Assembly (NCBI RefSeq): GCF_003333265.1
Contig: NZ_QOLB01000137.1
Location: 29,449-93,448 of the forward strand
Origin: Candidatus Halocynthiibacter alkanivorans
Lineage (GTDB): Bacteria > Pseudomonadota > Alphaproteobacteria > Rhodobacterales > Rhodobacteraceae
Direction of reading: 5' to 3'
DNA length: 64,000 nucleotides
Part shown: positions 9,131 to 18,426 of the stretch, piece after piece
Position numbering within the stretch: the stretch's first letter is position 1
Layout: each line of letters begins with the position of its first letter
Position numbers and translations under genes: made by a program
Notes under the pieces: generated by a model
What the model was told of the DNA's origin: nothing
The model's database searches: none
Seen by the model: only the letters and a program-made list of their open reading frames with translations

Positions 9131-9832
9131 ATGCTCAGACAACTTGGAATTGGCACGGTCGCTGTTTTGGCAACATTTTCCGCGGCTGAGGCCGGTGAAA
9201 AAACATTCCCGCTCAGCGGATTTGAAAAGGTTGAAATCAAGCAGGGTGTGAAAGCGACGATCACCTCCGGCACAGAGTTTTTTGTGCGGGCGACAGGGGC
9301 TTTCGGGGCTGAAGACCGGTTGCAAGTCAAGGTTCGCGACGGCGTTTTGAGTGTGGGTCAGAAAAGCAAAGGCCTGCTTGGCCTGTCGCCGATCCTGAAC
9401 ATGATGAGCGATCTGGAGGTCGAAATCGGCCTGCCGGTGACCCGGGCTGTATCGGTCTCATCGGGCGCCCGGGCCGAGCTTGGTGGCTGGTTTGAACAAC
9501 CGCTGGTGCTGCGCGCCTCCAGCGGCGCGGATCTGGAGTTTTTTGGCGAGGACGTGCCGGCGATGTCGCTGAACGTCAGTTCCGGCGCTGAAATCGAGGC
9601 ACGCGGCAGCTGCGGCTCCGTCACCCTGAACGCCTCCAGCGGCGCCGAAATTTCCGCCAGTCAATTGAAATGCATCTCCGCAGATGCCAGCGCTTCCAGC
9701 GGTGCTGATATCGAACTTTTCGCCCGCGATGTGGTGGCACGTGCTTCCAGCGGCGGTGACATTGAGGTCAATGGCGCCACTAATATCTCGGCCTCCGACA
9801 GCAGCGGCGGCGACGTGCATCAGGTGAATTGA
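9131..9832 (+). CDS. Secreted DUF2807 (GIN-domain) beta-helical protein
   Basis: The 233-residue product has a Sec signal peptide (cleavage after AEA, about residue 21) and a repetitive body in which the motif SSGA/SSGG recurs seven times, each followed by an acidic or hydrophobic strand (SSGADLEF, SSGAEIEA, SSGADIEL, SSGGDIEV). This matches the DUF2807 putative autotransporter-adhesin head domain, a right-handed beta-helix. Function is unknown; envelope or surface location is likely. The ATG at 9131 gives the signal peptide directly, and earlier in-frame codons would bury it. A strong palindrome lies upstream, suggesting regulated expression. Confidence 0.82.
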   Translation: MLRQLGIGTVAVLATFSAAEAGEKTFPLSGFEKVEIKQGVKATITSGTEFFVRATGAFGAEDRLQVKVRDGVLSVGQKSKGLLGLSPILNMMSDLEVEIGLPVTRAVSVSSGARAELGGWFEQPLVLRASSGADLEFFGEDVPAMSLNVSSGAEIEARGSCGSVTLNASSGAEISASQLKCISADASASSGADIELFARDVVARASSGGDIEVNGATNISASDSSGGDVHQVN

Positions 9833-9847
9833 CCGCAGTGCCAGACT

Positions 9848-11041
9848 TCAGCCCCGGGTGGCGATGGCGGTGCCCGCCGCCCAGCCCGAGGACCAGGCCC
9901 ACTGGAAATTGAAGCCTCCAAGCCAGCCGGTGACATCAACCACTTCGCCGATGAAATACAGCCCGGGCACCGATTTCGCCTCCATGGTCCTAGAGTTCAG
10001 ACTGTCCGTGTCAATGCCGCCCAGAGTGACCTCGGCGGTGCGGTAGCCTTCTGAACTGACCGGGGTCATCGCGAAGGCGGACAACTGCCCTGCGAGCTCC
10101 CCCAGGCGTTTGTCGGACCAGTCGGCAATGTTGCCATCAAGTTTCAACTGCTCCACCAGAGTCTGCGCGACCCGATTGGGCAACAGATCCGCCAGCACAG
10201 TGGACAGGTTTCGCCGGCCCGACTCGCGGCGTTTTGCCTGCAGCACGGCCAGAATATCGGCTCCCGGCAGGAAATTGACCGCGATCTGATCGCCCTCGCG
10301 CCAGAAACTGGAAATTTGCAGAATCGCCGGGCCGGACAAGCCGCGATGGGTGAACAGCAAAGCTTCTTCAAACCCGGTGTTGTTGCAGGAGACGACAGAG
10401 GGCAGGGCGGCGCCGGCCAACGGCCTCAGCCACGCGAGTTCCTGTTCCGCAAAGGTCAGCGGCACGAGGCCAGGCCGGGTGTCCACCTGTTTCATGCCGA
10501 ACTGTTCGCCAATCTGATAGCCGATCCCGGTCGCGCCCATTTTGGGGATGGATTTGCCGCCGGTCGCCACCACCAGATTGTCAGCGGACACTTTGCACTG
10601 GCTCTGATCCCGGCTCAGACGCAGCTGAAAGCAGCCGTCATGGCGGACTTCATCCACCGAGGTCGAGGTGCGGATCTCGGCCCTGCGCGCCTCGTGTAAC
10701 AACATGTCGATAATTGCCTGGGATTTACCGTCACAAAACAGCTGGCCCAGGGTTTTTTCGTGATAGGCGATGCCGTGACCTGCGACCAGTTCGATAAAAT
10801 CCCACTGGCTGTAACGCGCCAGTGCGGATTTGGCGAAATGGGGGTTTGAGGACAGGAAATTTCCTGGCGCTGCGTACATGTTGGTGAAATTACAGCGGCC
10901 GCCGCCGGAAATGCGGATTTTATCGCCCACACGTTTGGCATGATCCACCAGCAGAACACGGCCGCCGGCTTTGGATGCATGGGTGGCACACATAAGCCCG
11001 GCGGCGCCAGCGCCAAGAATGATTGTATCGTAATGAGTCAT
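9848..11041 (-). CDS. FAD-dependent oxidoreductase, HI0933/BaiN-like
   Basis: The 397-residue flavoprotein has an N-terminal Rossmann FAD motif (GAGAAGLMCA, residues 9-18), the family signature SGGGRCNFTN at about residues 46-55, and a C-terminal FAD-contacting segment (LYFIGEVVDVTGWLGGFNFQ). These features mark the HI0933/YhiN/BaiN family of aminoacetone-oxidase-like or predicted dehydrogenase flavoproteins, whose physiological substrate is mostly unresolved. Length is typical. It is convergent with the DUF2807 gene, with stop codons 15 bases apart. No operon partner is evident. Confidence 0.88.
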   Translation of the reverse strand: MTHYDTIILGAGAAGLMCATHASKAGGRVLLVDHAKRVGDKIRISGGGRCNFTNMYAAPGNFLSSNPHFAKSALARYSQWDFIELVAGHGIAYHEKTLGQLFCDGKSQAIIDMLLHEARRAEIRTSTSVDEVRHDGCFQLRLSRDQSQCKVSADNLVVATGGKSIPKMGATGIGYQIGEQFGMKQVDTRPGLVPLTFAEQELAWLRPLAGAALPSVVSCNNTGFEEALLFTHRGLSGPAILQISSFWREGDQIAVNFLPGADILAVLQAKRRESGRRNLSTVLADLLPNRVAQTLVEQLKLDGNIADWSDKRLGELAGQLSAFAMTPVSSEGYRTAEVTLGGIDTDSLNSRTMEAKSVPGLYFIGEVVDVTGWLGGFNFQWAWSSGWAAGTAIATRG

Positions 11042-11174
11042 GGCCCCATATGCGCAGGCGCAGCGCGCAAGGCAAGGGGCTCAATAACAAGAGGGGCTGC
11101 GACGTTAAAAACCGCCGCAGCCCTCCGGTTCTGAATGTTCTGATGACAGGGTCAGAACCTGCTCGGACCAGAGA

Positions 11175-11534
11175 TCAAAAGTTGTCGATATCGATTTCTT
11201 CAATGTCGACAATATTGCCGGCGCTGTCGCGCAGAATCACCGCCACATCACTTGAGGACGGCAATGTATTGAAGTGAATAAACACGTCTTTATTGGCGCC
11301 AGCGCGCACAGGAGTCGTGCCCAGGCTGTCGCCCATCGCGCCACCGATCATTTCAACGACTTCTACAGTGCCGCCAGTTTCAGAACGCACAAGATCCACT
11401 TCTATGCGATTGTTGGTGCGCTGCTCATAATCGTCGAAAAAGAGATTGTTAAAGCCCTCGCCGGCGGAGGCTGCCGAAGCTGCACCAAAGAAAACGGTTG
11501 CAACGATGGCGGTCTTGAGTGCGAAATTATTCAC
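11175..11534 (-). CDS. Small secreted hypothetical protein
   Basis: The product is 119 residues with a clear signal peptide: ALKTAIVATVFFGAASAASA, then cleavage before GEGF. The mature part of about 95 residues is acidic with no Cys, and ends in DIEEIDIDNF. I chose the GTG at 11534 because AAAGGAC lies eight bases upstream and the signal peptide then begins at the N-terminus; a longer in-frame extension to 11789 lacks support. I do not recognise the family. A periplasmic or extracellular structural role is possible but unsupported. Confidence 0.68.
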   Translation of the reverse strand: MNNFALKTAIVATVFFGAASAASAGEGFNNLFFDDYEQRTNNRIEVDLVRSETGGTVEVVEMIGGAMGDSLGTTPVRAGANKDVFIHFNTLPSSSDVAVILRDSAGNIVDIEEIDIDNF

Positions 11535-12028
11535 GGTATGTCCTTTCGGGTCTTTATGTGATTTCGGGAACAACAGCGGTTGGCCCTTTGTGCCCGTTTC
11601 GATAATTAAGAGATACACCTGTGGGAGGGTATTGGTAAAGTGCTGAAAGTACACAATAAAAAGATCGATAATTGACATTTTCGTGTGTGCATTAATGCAG
11701 AGGCGGCTGTGCGTCCCGGCGGAATTTTGATTGGGACGCGGGGCGCGCAGTGGCCGGGACCCGGGTCTGTTATTGGTATGGTCGGACAAACTGTTCTGAA
11801 CGCAGCTTTTTTTTAACCGGTTTCAACAACGCGCCGTGACCAGAGGCGTCCGAGTTGAGCCTTTTATGTGTTCACCAGTTATCACGGTTGCAGGCACAAT
11901 CTGGTGAGATCGCGCTCACGACGGTCACGAAAGCTGTGATCCGGGCTGAAACGCACCAATAAATGCGATGAAAAAAAGTCAAAACCGGCCAAAAATAGCC
12001 GGTTTTTCAACTGTGTGATCACAAAATG
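11535..12028. other. 494-base non-coding region upstream of the small secreted gene
   Basis: This region is AT-richer than its surroundings and shows no convincing gene. It holds the leader of the small secreted gene, a TCACCAG/CTGGTGA inverted pair with a 22-base loop around 11874-11909, and the erpA terminator at its right end. A promoter for the minus-strand gene should lie here but no clear -35/-10 pair stands out. Confidence 0.5.
11971..12006 (-). terminator. Terminator downstream of erpA
   Basis: A perfect nine-base stem (AAAACCGGC / GCCGGTTTT) with an eight-base loop is followed on the minus strand by a T-run (complement of AAAAAAA at 11971-11977). It begins 22 bases after the erpA stop. 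The A/T-flanked stem may also work on the plus strand. Confidence 0.78.
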
Positions 12029-12361
12029 TCAGATGGAGAAGGAGGTGCCGCAGCCACAGGACGCGGTGGCATTGGGATTTTCGACGGTGAATTTCGCCCC
12101 GATCAGCTCATCGCTGAAGTCAATCACCGCATTGGTCAGAAACGGCAGCGACACTTCATCCACCACCACTCGCTGGCCGCCGCCGGCCAGTACCAGATCC
12201 TCAGAGGTCGGCTCGTCCAGGGTGATATTATACTGAAACCCGGAGCAACCGCCGCCCTCGACCGCCACGCGCAGCGCTTTCGGGCTGTCGGCATCGGCGT
12301 TGATCTCGGCCAGGCGGGCAAAGGCCCGTTCCGTAACTTTAGGGGGGAGTGTCAGATCCAT
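12029..12361 (-). CDS. erpA: Iron-sulfur cluster insertion protein ErpA
   Basis: ErpA is an A-type carrier that delivers Fe-S clusters to apo-proteins. The 110-residue product carries the three invariant cysteines: Cys39 in GGGCSGFQY, and Cys102 and Cys104 in SCGCGTSF at the C-terminus. It could also be called IscA/HesB-like; the solitary location away from isc/suf genes and the N-terminal sequence favour ErpA. It is divergent from the dGTPase gene across a 76-base intergenic region. Confidence 0.9.
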   Translation of the reverse strand: MDLTLPPKVTERAFARLAEINADADSPKALRVAVEGGGCSGFQYNITLDEPTSEDLVLAGGGQRVVVDEVSLPFLTNAVIDFSDELIGAKFTVENPNATASCGCGTSFSI

Positions 12362-12437
12362 GTGAGTTCCATCTGTCGCGTTGTTAGATATTTGAATATA
12401 AGAGGCACAACAGATGCCGACAAGGACGAGCAGAATT

Positions 12438-13574
12438 ATGTTGAAAACTTATGCGTCTCAGCCCGGCGAAACCCGCGGTCGCCTGCATCCCGAAACCATG
12501 AGCACATTTCGCTCGCCGTTTCAGCGCGACCGGGACCGGATCATTCACGCGTCAGCCTTTCGCCGGCTGAAACACAAGACCCAGGTCTTTGTGGAACATG
12601 AAGGCGATTATTACCGCACCCGGCTGACCCATTCGATTGAAGTGGCGCAAGTGGCCCGCACGATTGCCGGCGCGCTGGGGCTGAACGAAAACCTCGCTGA
12701 AGCGGTGGCGCTGGCGCATGATCTGGGCCATCCGCCCTTTGGGCATACCGGCGAAGACGCGCTGGCGGTGTTGATGGAGCCCTATGGCGGGTTTGATCAC
12801 AACGCCCAGGCCATCCGCATCGTCACAAAGCTTGAAAAACACTATGCCGGTTTTGACGGGCTGAACCTGACCTGGGAAAGCCTTGAGGGTATCGCCAAAC
12901 ACAACGGGCCGGTCACCGGCGATCTGCCCTATGCGCTGGTCGATTTTAACGACGAATATGACCTGGAGCTCAGCACCCATGCCAGCGCCGAAGCCCAGGT
13001 GGCGGCGGTCGCCGATGACATTGCTTATAATCACCACGACCTGCATGACGGCTTGCGCGCCGGGCTGTTCACGGATGCGGACCTGATGGAGCTGCCATTG
13101 ACGGGACCCGCCTATGAAGCCGTGGACAAGCTTTACCCCGGTCTTGACCCGATGCGGCGGCGCTATGAGGCGCTGCGGCGGATTTTTGGAGTGATGGTCG
13201 AAGATGTCATCCACATCGCCGACAACCGGCTGGCGGCGGCGCAACCCAAATCGGTGCACGACATCCGTCATCTGGGCCAGCCGGTGATCCGCTTCTCCAA
13301 ACCACTGTTCATGGAGCTGAAGACCATCAAGAGTTTCCTGTTCCGGCGCATGTACCGCGCGCCCTCAGTAATTGTCATGCGCCAGCAGGTGACCTCAATG
13401 GTGGAAGACCTGTTCCCGCTGTTCATGAAACAGCCCGAACTGTTGCCAGCTGACTGGGAAGTTGATGTTGCGGCGGCGACCAGCGACACCGAACTGGCGC
13501 GCATCATTCTGGACTATGTGGCGGGCATGACCGATCGCTTTGCGATCCAGGAACATGAGCGCCTGTGCGGCTGA
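12438..13574 (+). CDS. dgt: Deoxyguanosinetriphosphate triphosphohydrolase-like protein
   Basis: This is an HD-domain dNTPase that hydrolyses dNTPs to nucleoside and triphosphate. The 378-residue protein belongs to the shorter type-2 dGTPase-like group. It has the N-terminal signature RSPFQRDRDRIIH near residues 25-37, HKTQVF near 46-51, and metal ligands in THSIEVAQVAR (His65) and AHDLGHPPFGH (His94, Asp95, His98). The start at 12438 follows AAGGACGAG at seven-base spacing; an ATG eight codons earlier lacks this site. The gene is adjacent to and co-directional with argS, a common alphaproteobacterial pairing. Confidence 0.93.
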   Translation: MLKTYASQPGETRGRLHPETMSTFRSPFQRDRDRIIHASAFRRLKHKTQVFVEHEGDYYRTRLTHSIEVAQVARTIAGALGLNENLAEAVALAHDLGHPPFGHTGEDALAVLMEPYGGFDHNAQAIRIVTKLEKHYAGFDGLNLTWESLEGIAKHNGPVTGDLPYALVDFNDEYDLELSTHASAEAQVAAVADDIAYNHHDLHDGLRAGLFTDADLMELPLTGPAYEAVDKLYPGLDPMRRRYEALRRIFGVMVEDVIHIADNRLAAAQPKSVHDIRHLGQPVIRFSKPLFMELKTIKSFLFRRMYRAPSVIVMRQQVTSMVEDLFPLFMKQPELLPADWEVDVAAATSDTELARIILDYVAGMTDRFAIQEHERLCG

Positions 13575-13623
13575 CAACGGCCTGTGCGCCCATTGCGTGC
13601 GAATCCGGTTCGAAATACCCTGA

Positions 13624-13648
13624 AACTGCGGTAATTAGCGCCGCAGTT
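13624..13648 (+). terminator. Hairpin between dgt and argS
   Basis: An eight-base perfect stem (AACTGCGG / CCGCAGTT) with a nine-base loop lies 50 bases after the dgt stop. It lacks a T-run, so it may be a Rho-assisted or RNA-stability element rather than an intrinsic terminator. Confidence 0.35.
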
Positions 13649-13714
13649 CTCAACCATCATTGATTGTCGCGCCAATCCTGTTACACCGCGCGCAACAGAT
13701 CTGGGAAGACCGAC

Positions 13715-15433
13715 ATGAATTTATTTTCTGATATTCGCTCGCTGGTACTCGACACTCTTGACGCTCTGGTCGCGGACGGCGTTTTGCCCGAAGGGCTGAG
13801 CTTTGACAATGTGGCGGTCGAGCCGCCCCGCGATGCGCTTCATGGCGATATGGCGACCAATGCCGCAATGGTGCTGGCCAAACCGGCCAAAATGAAACCG
13901 CGCGACATTGCCGAGGCGCTGGCGGCAAAGCTTCAGACCGACGGGCGTATTGTGAGCGCCGAAGTTGCCGGACCGGGTTTTCTCAACTTGCGGCTGGACG
14001 CCGCGCTCTGGGGCGGCCTGGTTGGCGCGATCCTGAAAGACAGCGGATATGGCCGCTCTCTCGTGGGCACCGGCGAACGCATCAACGTCGAATATGTCTC
14101 CGCCAACCCGACCGGTCCGCTGCATGTGGGCCATACCCGTGGCGCGGTGTTCGGCGATGCGCTGGCCTCGCTGCTGGACTTTGCCGGTTATGATGTGACG
14201 CGGGAATATTACATCAACGATGGCGGTGCTCAGGTCGATGTACTGGCACGTTCGGTCTACCTGCGTTACCTCGAAGCCAACGGCCAGGAGGTCGCCTTTG
14301 AAGACGGCACCTATCCCGGTGATTACCTGATCCCGGTGGGGCAGGCGCTGGCGACGGCCTTTGGTGACAAGCTGGTCGGTAAACCCGAATCTGAGTGGCT
14401 GGATGATATTCGTGAATATGCCACCGACGCGATGATGCACTTGATCCGCGAAGATCTGGCATCCCTCGGTGTCGAGATGGACGTGTTCTACAGCGAAAAA
14501 TCGCTTTACGGCACTGGTCAGATCGAAAATGCGCTGGCGGCACTGGAAAACAAGGGCCTGATCTATGAGGGCGTGCTTGAGCCGCCCAAAGGCAAGAAAC
14601 CCGACGATTGGGAGCCGCGCCAGCAAACGCTGTTCAAATCCACCGAACATGGCGACGATGTTGACCGGCCGGTGAAGAAATCCGACGGTGCCTGGACCTA
14701 TTTCGCCCCGGATATCGCCTATCACTATGACAAGGTCGAACGCGGCTTTGACACCGTGATCGACATTTTTGGCGCCGACCACGGCGGTTATGTCAAACGG
14801 ATGAAAGCCGCCGTTTCGGCGCTCTCTGACGGCCAGGTTGGCTGTGACATCAAACTGGTGCAACTGGTGAAACTGTTCAAGAACGGCGAACCGTTTAAAA
14901 TGTCCAAACGCGCCGGCACTTTTGTCATGCTGCGCGACCTGGTCGAGCAGGTCGGCCCGGATGTGACCCGCTTCCACATGCTGACCCGCAAGAACGACGC
15001 GCCGCTTGATTTTGATTTTGACAAGGTTCTGGAGCAGTCCAAGGACAATCCGGTGTTCTATGTGCAATACGCCCACGCGCGTATCTGTTCCGTGCTGCGC
15101 AAGGCTGATGAGGCCGGCATCGCTCTCACCGACTCCGCCAGCCTGACGGATGTCGCCGAGATCACCCTGGCCAAAAAGCTTGCCGAATGGCCGCGTCTGG
15201 TGGAAATCGCCGCCAAAGGCCATGAGCCGCACCGCATTGCGTTCTACCTGTACGATCTGGCGTCGGACTTCCACAGCCTGTGGAACAAAGGCAACGACAA
15301 GCCCGAATTGCGCTTCTTGCAAGATGATTTGGCCGCTTCGGCGGCGAAAATTGCCCTTCCACGTGCCGTGGCCGTTGTTATTTCTGCAGGTCTTGGTATC
15401 CTGGGCGTGACTCCGGCTGACGAGATGCGCTGA
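13715..15433 (+). CDS. argS: Arginyl-tRNA synthetase
   Basis: This is a class I aminoacyl-tRNA synthetase charging tRNA-Arg. The 572-residue length is normal. The N-terminal additional domain (about residues 1-115) is followed by the HIGH-type motif PTGPLHVGH ending at His140 and a KMSKR loop at residues 395-399 ([10 protein letters not shown]). The C-terminal DALR anticodon-binding domain includes [16 protein letters not shown]. The ATG at 13715 matches the family N-terminus. The SPOR-domain gene follows 80 bases downstream. Confidence 0.98.
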   Translation: MNLFSDIRSLVLDTLDALVADGVLPEGLSFDNVAVEPPRDALHGDMATNAAMVLAKPAKMKPRDIAEALAAKLQTDGRIVSAEVAGPGFLNLRLDAALWGGLVGAILKDSGYGRSLVGTGERINVEYVSANPTGPLHVGHTRGAVFGDALASLLDFAGYDVTREYYINDGGAQVDVLARSVYLRYLEANGQEVAFEDGTYPGDYLIPVGQALATAFGDKLVGKPESEWLDDIREYATDAMMHLIREDLASLGVEMDVFYSEKSLYGTGQIENALAALENKGLIYEGVLEPPKGKKPDDWEPRQQTLFKSTEHGDDVDRPVKKSDGAWTYFAPDIAYHYDKVERGFDTVIDIFGADHGGYVKRMKAAVSALSDGQVGCDIKLVQLVKLFKNGEPFKMSKRAGTFVMLRDLVEQVGPDVTRFHMLTRKNDAPLDFDFDKVLEQSKDNPVFYVQYAHARICSVLRKADEAGIALTDSASLTDVAEITLAKKLAEWPRLVEIAAKGHEPHRIAFYLYDLASDFHSLWNKGNDKPELRFLQDDLAASAAKIALPRAVAVVISAGLGILGVTPADEMR

Positions 15434-15513
15434 TAAAAGCCGCACCGCAGGGATTTCCGGGGGTCGGGCAGTAGGTTTGATCTCCGGATTCAATCGGGGG
15501 CGGTGAGGCAAAA

Positions 15514-16635
15514 ATGGCGAATCTCGATTACGGTACTCAATACGGGTATGGCGACGCACAGGATGCGGCTGCCGGCTATTGGCCGGAGCAGGGCGCAGCG
15601 CCGCAACAAGACATTTATACCCCTCAAAACAATCAGACGGCGCCGGGCGGTGGCGGTGGCGGACGCGGCCGGCTGGTCAGCCTCGCAGGCGCAGCTGTAT
15701 CGCTGCTGCTGATCGGCGGCCTGGCGGTCTGGGGCTATCAACTGGTGATGCGGGACGTGTCCGGGGTGCCGGTGGTCCGTGCGCTGGAAGGGCCCATGCG
15801 CGTGGCGCCTGAAGATCCCGGTGGCCAGTTTGCCAGCCACATGGGCCTGGCGGTGAATGCGATCGCAGCGGTGGGCGAGGCTGCAGCCCCGGCGGACCAG
15901 CTGACCCTGGCACCGCGCCCGCTTGAACTGTCCGCCGATGATCTGCCGATGTCTGATCTGCAACCGCTGACGTTGCCCGCGGCAACAGGATCAGCCGCGC
16001 CCGGCGCCGCGAATGGCGGTCTCTCCGGCGCGGTGCAGGACGTGTTGCGCACGCTGCAGCCGTCTGAGCTGTTGCAAACAGAAACAAACCCGGTCTCTGG
16101 CGCAGCCTCTGATAACGTGCCGCACGACACTGCGCCGTCAGATGTATCTCCGTCCGGCGCTGAGACCTCAGAAACCGCCCCCTCTGCCATTGAGGCCATG
16201 CCGCAAGTTGCAGAAGCAGCCACACCAGTTGCAGGCGGGCTGAGGCGCTCCAGCACCCCCCGTCTGCGTCCGGCCAGTCTGGTCAGCCGCAGCGCTGGTG
16301 CCACAGATATCGCCGTTGGCGCCGCGGCCAGCATTCTGGCGGCGGTGACCGGCGTCACCGAGGTTGAAGCCGCAACCGTCCCGGCCGGAAGCACTCTGGT
16401 CCAGCTCGGCGCCTTTGGCAGTTCTGATCTGGCGCGCGCCGCCTGGGAGACCCTGGCGCTGCGGTTTGAAGATGAAGTGCCCGGCAAACAGCGTGTCATC
16501 CAGGAAGCGCGCTCAGGCGGTAAAACCTTTTACCGGTTGCGGGCGATGGGGTTTGTCGATCTCGCGGACAGCCGCCGTTTTTGCGCCACTCTGGTGTCGG
16601 CAAACAGCGAGTGTGTGCCGGTTACAACCCGATGA
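15514..16635 (+). CDS. SPOR-domain protein, single-pass membrane
   Basis: The 373-residue protein has a Gln/Gly-rich cytoplasmic N-terminus, a membrane segment at residues 54-76 (LVSLAGAAVSLLLIGGLAVW), a long Pro/Ala/Ser-rich periplasmic linker, and a C-terminal SPOR domain at about residues 293-373 (STLVQLGAFGSSDLARAAWE through YRLRAMGFVDLADSRRFC). SPOR domains bind denuded septal peptidoglycan glycan strands, so a role at the division site is likely. The stop codon overlaps the nagZ start (ATGA), linking it to peptidoglycan recycling. This argS-SPOR-nagZ-scpAB order is recalled as common in Rhodobacterales. Confidence 0.88.
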   Translation: MANLDYGTQYGYGDAQDAAAGYWPEQGAAPQQDIYTPQNNQTAPGGGGGGRGRLVSLAGAAVSLLLIGGLAVWGYQLVMRDVSGVPVVRALEGPMRVAPEDPGGQFASHMGLAVNAIAAVGEAAAPADQLTLAPRPLELSADDLPMSDLQPLTLPAATGSAAPGAANGGLSGAVQDVLRTLQPSELLQTETNPVSGAASDNVPHDTAPSDVSPSGAETSETAPSAIEAMPQVAEAATPVAGGLRRSSTPRLRPASLVSRSAGATDIAVGAAASILAAVTGVTEVEAATVPAGSTLVQLGAFGSSDLARAAWETLALRFEDEVPGKQRVIQEARSGGKTFYRLRAMGFVDLADSRRFCATLVSANSECVPVTTR

Positions 16636-17639
16636 ACCGGTGTAGCGCCGCCATTCTGGGCGTTGAGGGGCCCGTTCTTACCTCTGCCGAGGCAGATTTT
16701 TTCCGCACGGCAAATCCCTGGGGATTTATCCTGTTTGCCCGCAATGTCATTGACCCGGCGCAGCTGCGCCAGCTGACTTCCGACCTGCGCGGCTCTGTCG
16801 GGCGCAATGCCCCGATCCTGATTGATCAGGAGGGAGGCCGGGTTCAGCGCCTGACCGCCCCGCACTGGCATCAGCATCTGCCGCCGCTGGATCAGGCCGA
16901 ATGGGCCGGAGCCGCAGCGCAGCGCGCCATGTGGCTGCGCGGCCGGCTGATCGCACATGAGCTGCGGGGCTGCGGCATTGACGTGAACTGTGCGCCTTGC
17001 GCCGATCTGGCCAGCGACACCACCCATGTGTTTCTGCGCAACCGCTGTTATGGCTCCGACGTGGCCACCGTGGTGAAAAACGCCCGTGCCATGGCCGACG
17101 GCCAGTTCTCCGGCGGTGTGCTGCCGGTGCTGAAACATATCCCGGGCCACGGGCGCGCCACTGTGGACAGCCACAAAAACCTGCCACGTGTCTCCGCCAG
17201 CCGTCAGACCCTGAAGGAGACAGATTTCGCCAGTTTCCGGGCGCTGTCTGACCTGCCGATGGCGATGACCGCCCATATCGTATTTGAAGACATCGACCCG
17301 GCGCATCCGGCCACTCAAAGCGCGGTTATGACGGATTTGATCCGCAATGAGATTGGCTTTGGCGGGTTGCTGATCAGCGATGATATTTCCATGCAGGCGC
17401 TCAGCGGTGACGTGGCGACGCGCAGCCGGGCCTCAATTGCTGCGGGCTGTGATCTGGTACTGCACTGCAATGGTGATCTGGCGGAAATGAAATTGGTGGT
17501 CGAGGCTGCAGGTGATATGAGCGACGCGGCAGAAACGCGGGCACAAAAGGCGCTTCTGCTGCGTCAGGTGCCAGACCCCATTGACATAAAGGCCGCCCGG
17601 GCGGAACTTCAAAGTCTGAGTATGGCAAAACAGGGCTGA
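16632..17639 (+). CDS. nagZ: Beta-N-acetylhexosaminidase NagZ
   Basis: NagZ is a cytoplasmic GH3 enzyme that removes GlcNAc from 1,6-anhydro-muropeptides during peptidoglycan recycling. The 335-residue protein has the NagZ signatures LIDQEGGRVQRL near residue 62, KHIPGHGRATVDSH at about 168-181 (with the flexible catalytic His/Asp loop) and the nucleophile loop SDDISMQAL with Asp250. There is no signal peptide, as expected. The ATG at 16632 overlaps the SPOR stop by four bases, and its own stop is one base before scpA, so the three genes form one operon. Confidence 0.95.
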   Translation: MNRCSAAILGVEGPVLTSAEADFFRTANPWGFILFARNVIDPAQLRQLTSDLRGSVGRNAPILIDQEGGRVQRLTAPHWHQHLPPLDQAEWAGAAAQRAMWLRGRLIAHELRGCGIDVNCAPCADLASDTTHVFLRNRCYGSDVATVVKNARAMADGQFSGGVLPVLKHIPGHGRATVDSHKNLPRVSASRQTLKETDFASFRALSDLPMAMTAHIVFEDIDPAHPATQSAVMTDLIRNEIGFGGLLISDDISMQALSGDVATRSRASIAAGCDLVLHCNGDLAEMKLVVEAAGDMSDAAETRAQKALLLRQVPDPIDIKAARAELQSLSMAKQG

Positions 17640-17640
17640 A

Positions 17641-18426
17641 ATGGCCGGCGAGCAGGAACTGGATTTCGGAGATAAAGTTGAAGCACGGCTGGCGGCCGAG
17701 GCTTTGATCATTGATGTCGACGGGTTTGAAGGCCCGCTCGACCTGTTGCTGACCCTGTCGCGCACCCAGAAAGTCGATCTGCGGCGGATCTCGGTGCTGG
17801 ATCTTGCGGTGCAATATCTCGGGTTTGTCGAAAAGGCCAAAGAGCTGCGCATTGAACTGGCGGCGGATTACCTGGTGATGGCGGCCTGGCTGGCCTTTCT
17901 TAAATCACGGCTGCTGCTACCACCTGATCCCTCTGACGAAGGCCCGTCCGGCGAAGAACTGGCGGCACACCTGGCCTTTCAGCTTGAACGGCTGGAGGGC
18001 ATGCGCAAAGCGGCGGCGCGTTTGATGGCGCGCGATCAGAAAGGGCGCGACTTTTTTGCCCGCGGCATGTCCGAAAATGTCAGCCGGGTGCGCAAGGTCA
18101 CTTATGGCGCCACGTTGCTGGACCTGATGCAGGGTTATGCCCGCATCCGTACCAAAGACGACTTCCGCCCTTTTGTGCTGGACCGGGAGTCAATTCTGAC
18201 TATGGAGCAGGCGCTGGAGCGAATGCGTGCGCTGATCGGCTATACCGGCGACTGGACCGATATCGTGACCTATCTACCTGATGGCTGGATCGGGGACCCA
18301 AAACGCCGGCGCTCGGCTACGGCGGCTACCTTTGCAGCCTCACTTGAGCTGGTGAAAGCGGGCCGCGCTGAAATCCGCCAGCAGGAACTGTATGCACCGA
18401 TCGAAATACGCAGGAAATCCAGATGA
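17641..18426 (+). CDS. scpA: Segregation and condensation protein A
   Basis: ScpA is the kleisin subunit that bridges SMC heads and ScpB in the chromosome-condensing complex. The 261-residue protein has the family opening IIDVDGFEGPLDLLLTLSR (residues 22-40), a helical SMC-neck binding region (YLVMAAWLAFLKSRLLLPP) and a C-terminal winged-helix cap (TFAASLELVKAGRAEIRQ). It begins one base after nagZ and its stop overlaps the scpB start (ATGA), indicating tight coupling. Confidence 0.95.
   Translation: MAGEQELDFGDKVEARLAAEALIIDVDGFEGPLDLLLTLSRTQKVDLRRISVLDLAVQYLGFVEKAKELRIELAADYLVMAAWLAFLKSRLLLPPDPSDEGPSGEELAAHLAFQLERLEGMRKAAARLMARDQKGRDFFARGMSENVSRVRKVTYGATLLDLMQGYARIRTKDDFRPFVLDRESILTMEQALERMRALIGYTGDWTDIVTYLPDGWIGDPKRRRSATAATFAASLELVKAGRAEIRQQELYAPIEIRRKSR

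Noticed and set aside
13721..15559. 612-codon open frame antisense to argS
   Set aside because: It mirrors argS codon bias on the opposite strand; no domain is recognisable and argS is unmistakable.
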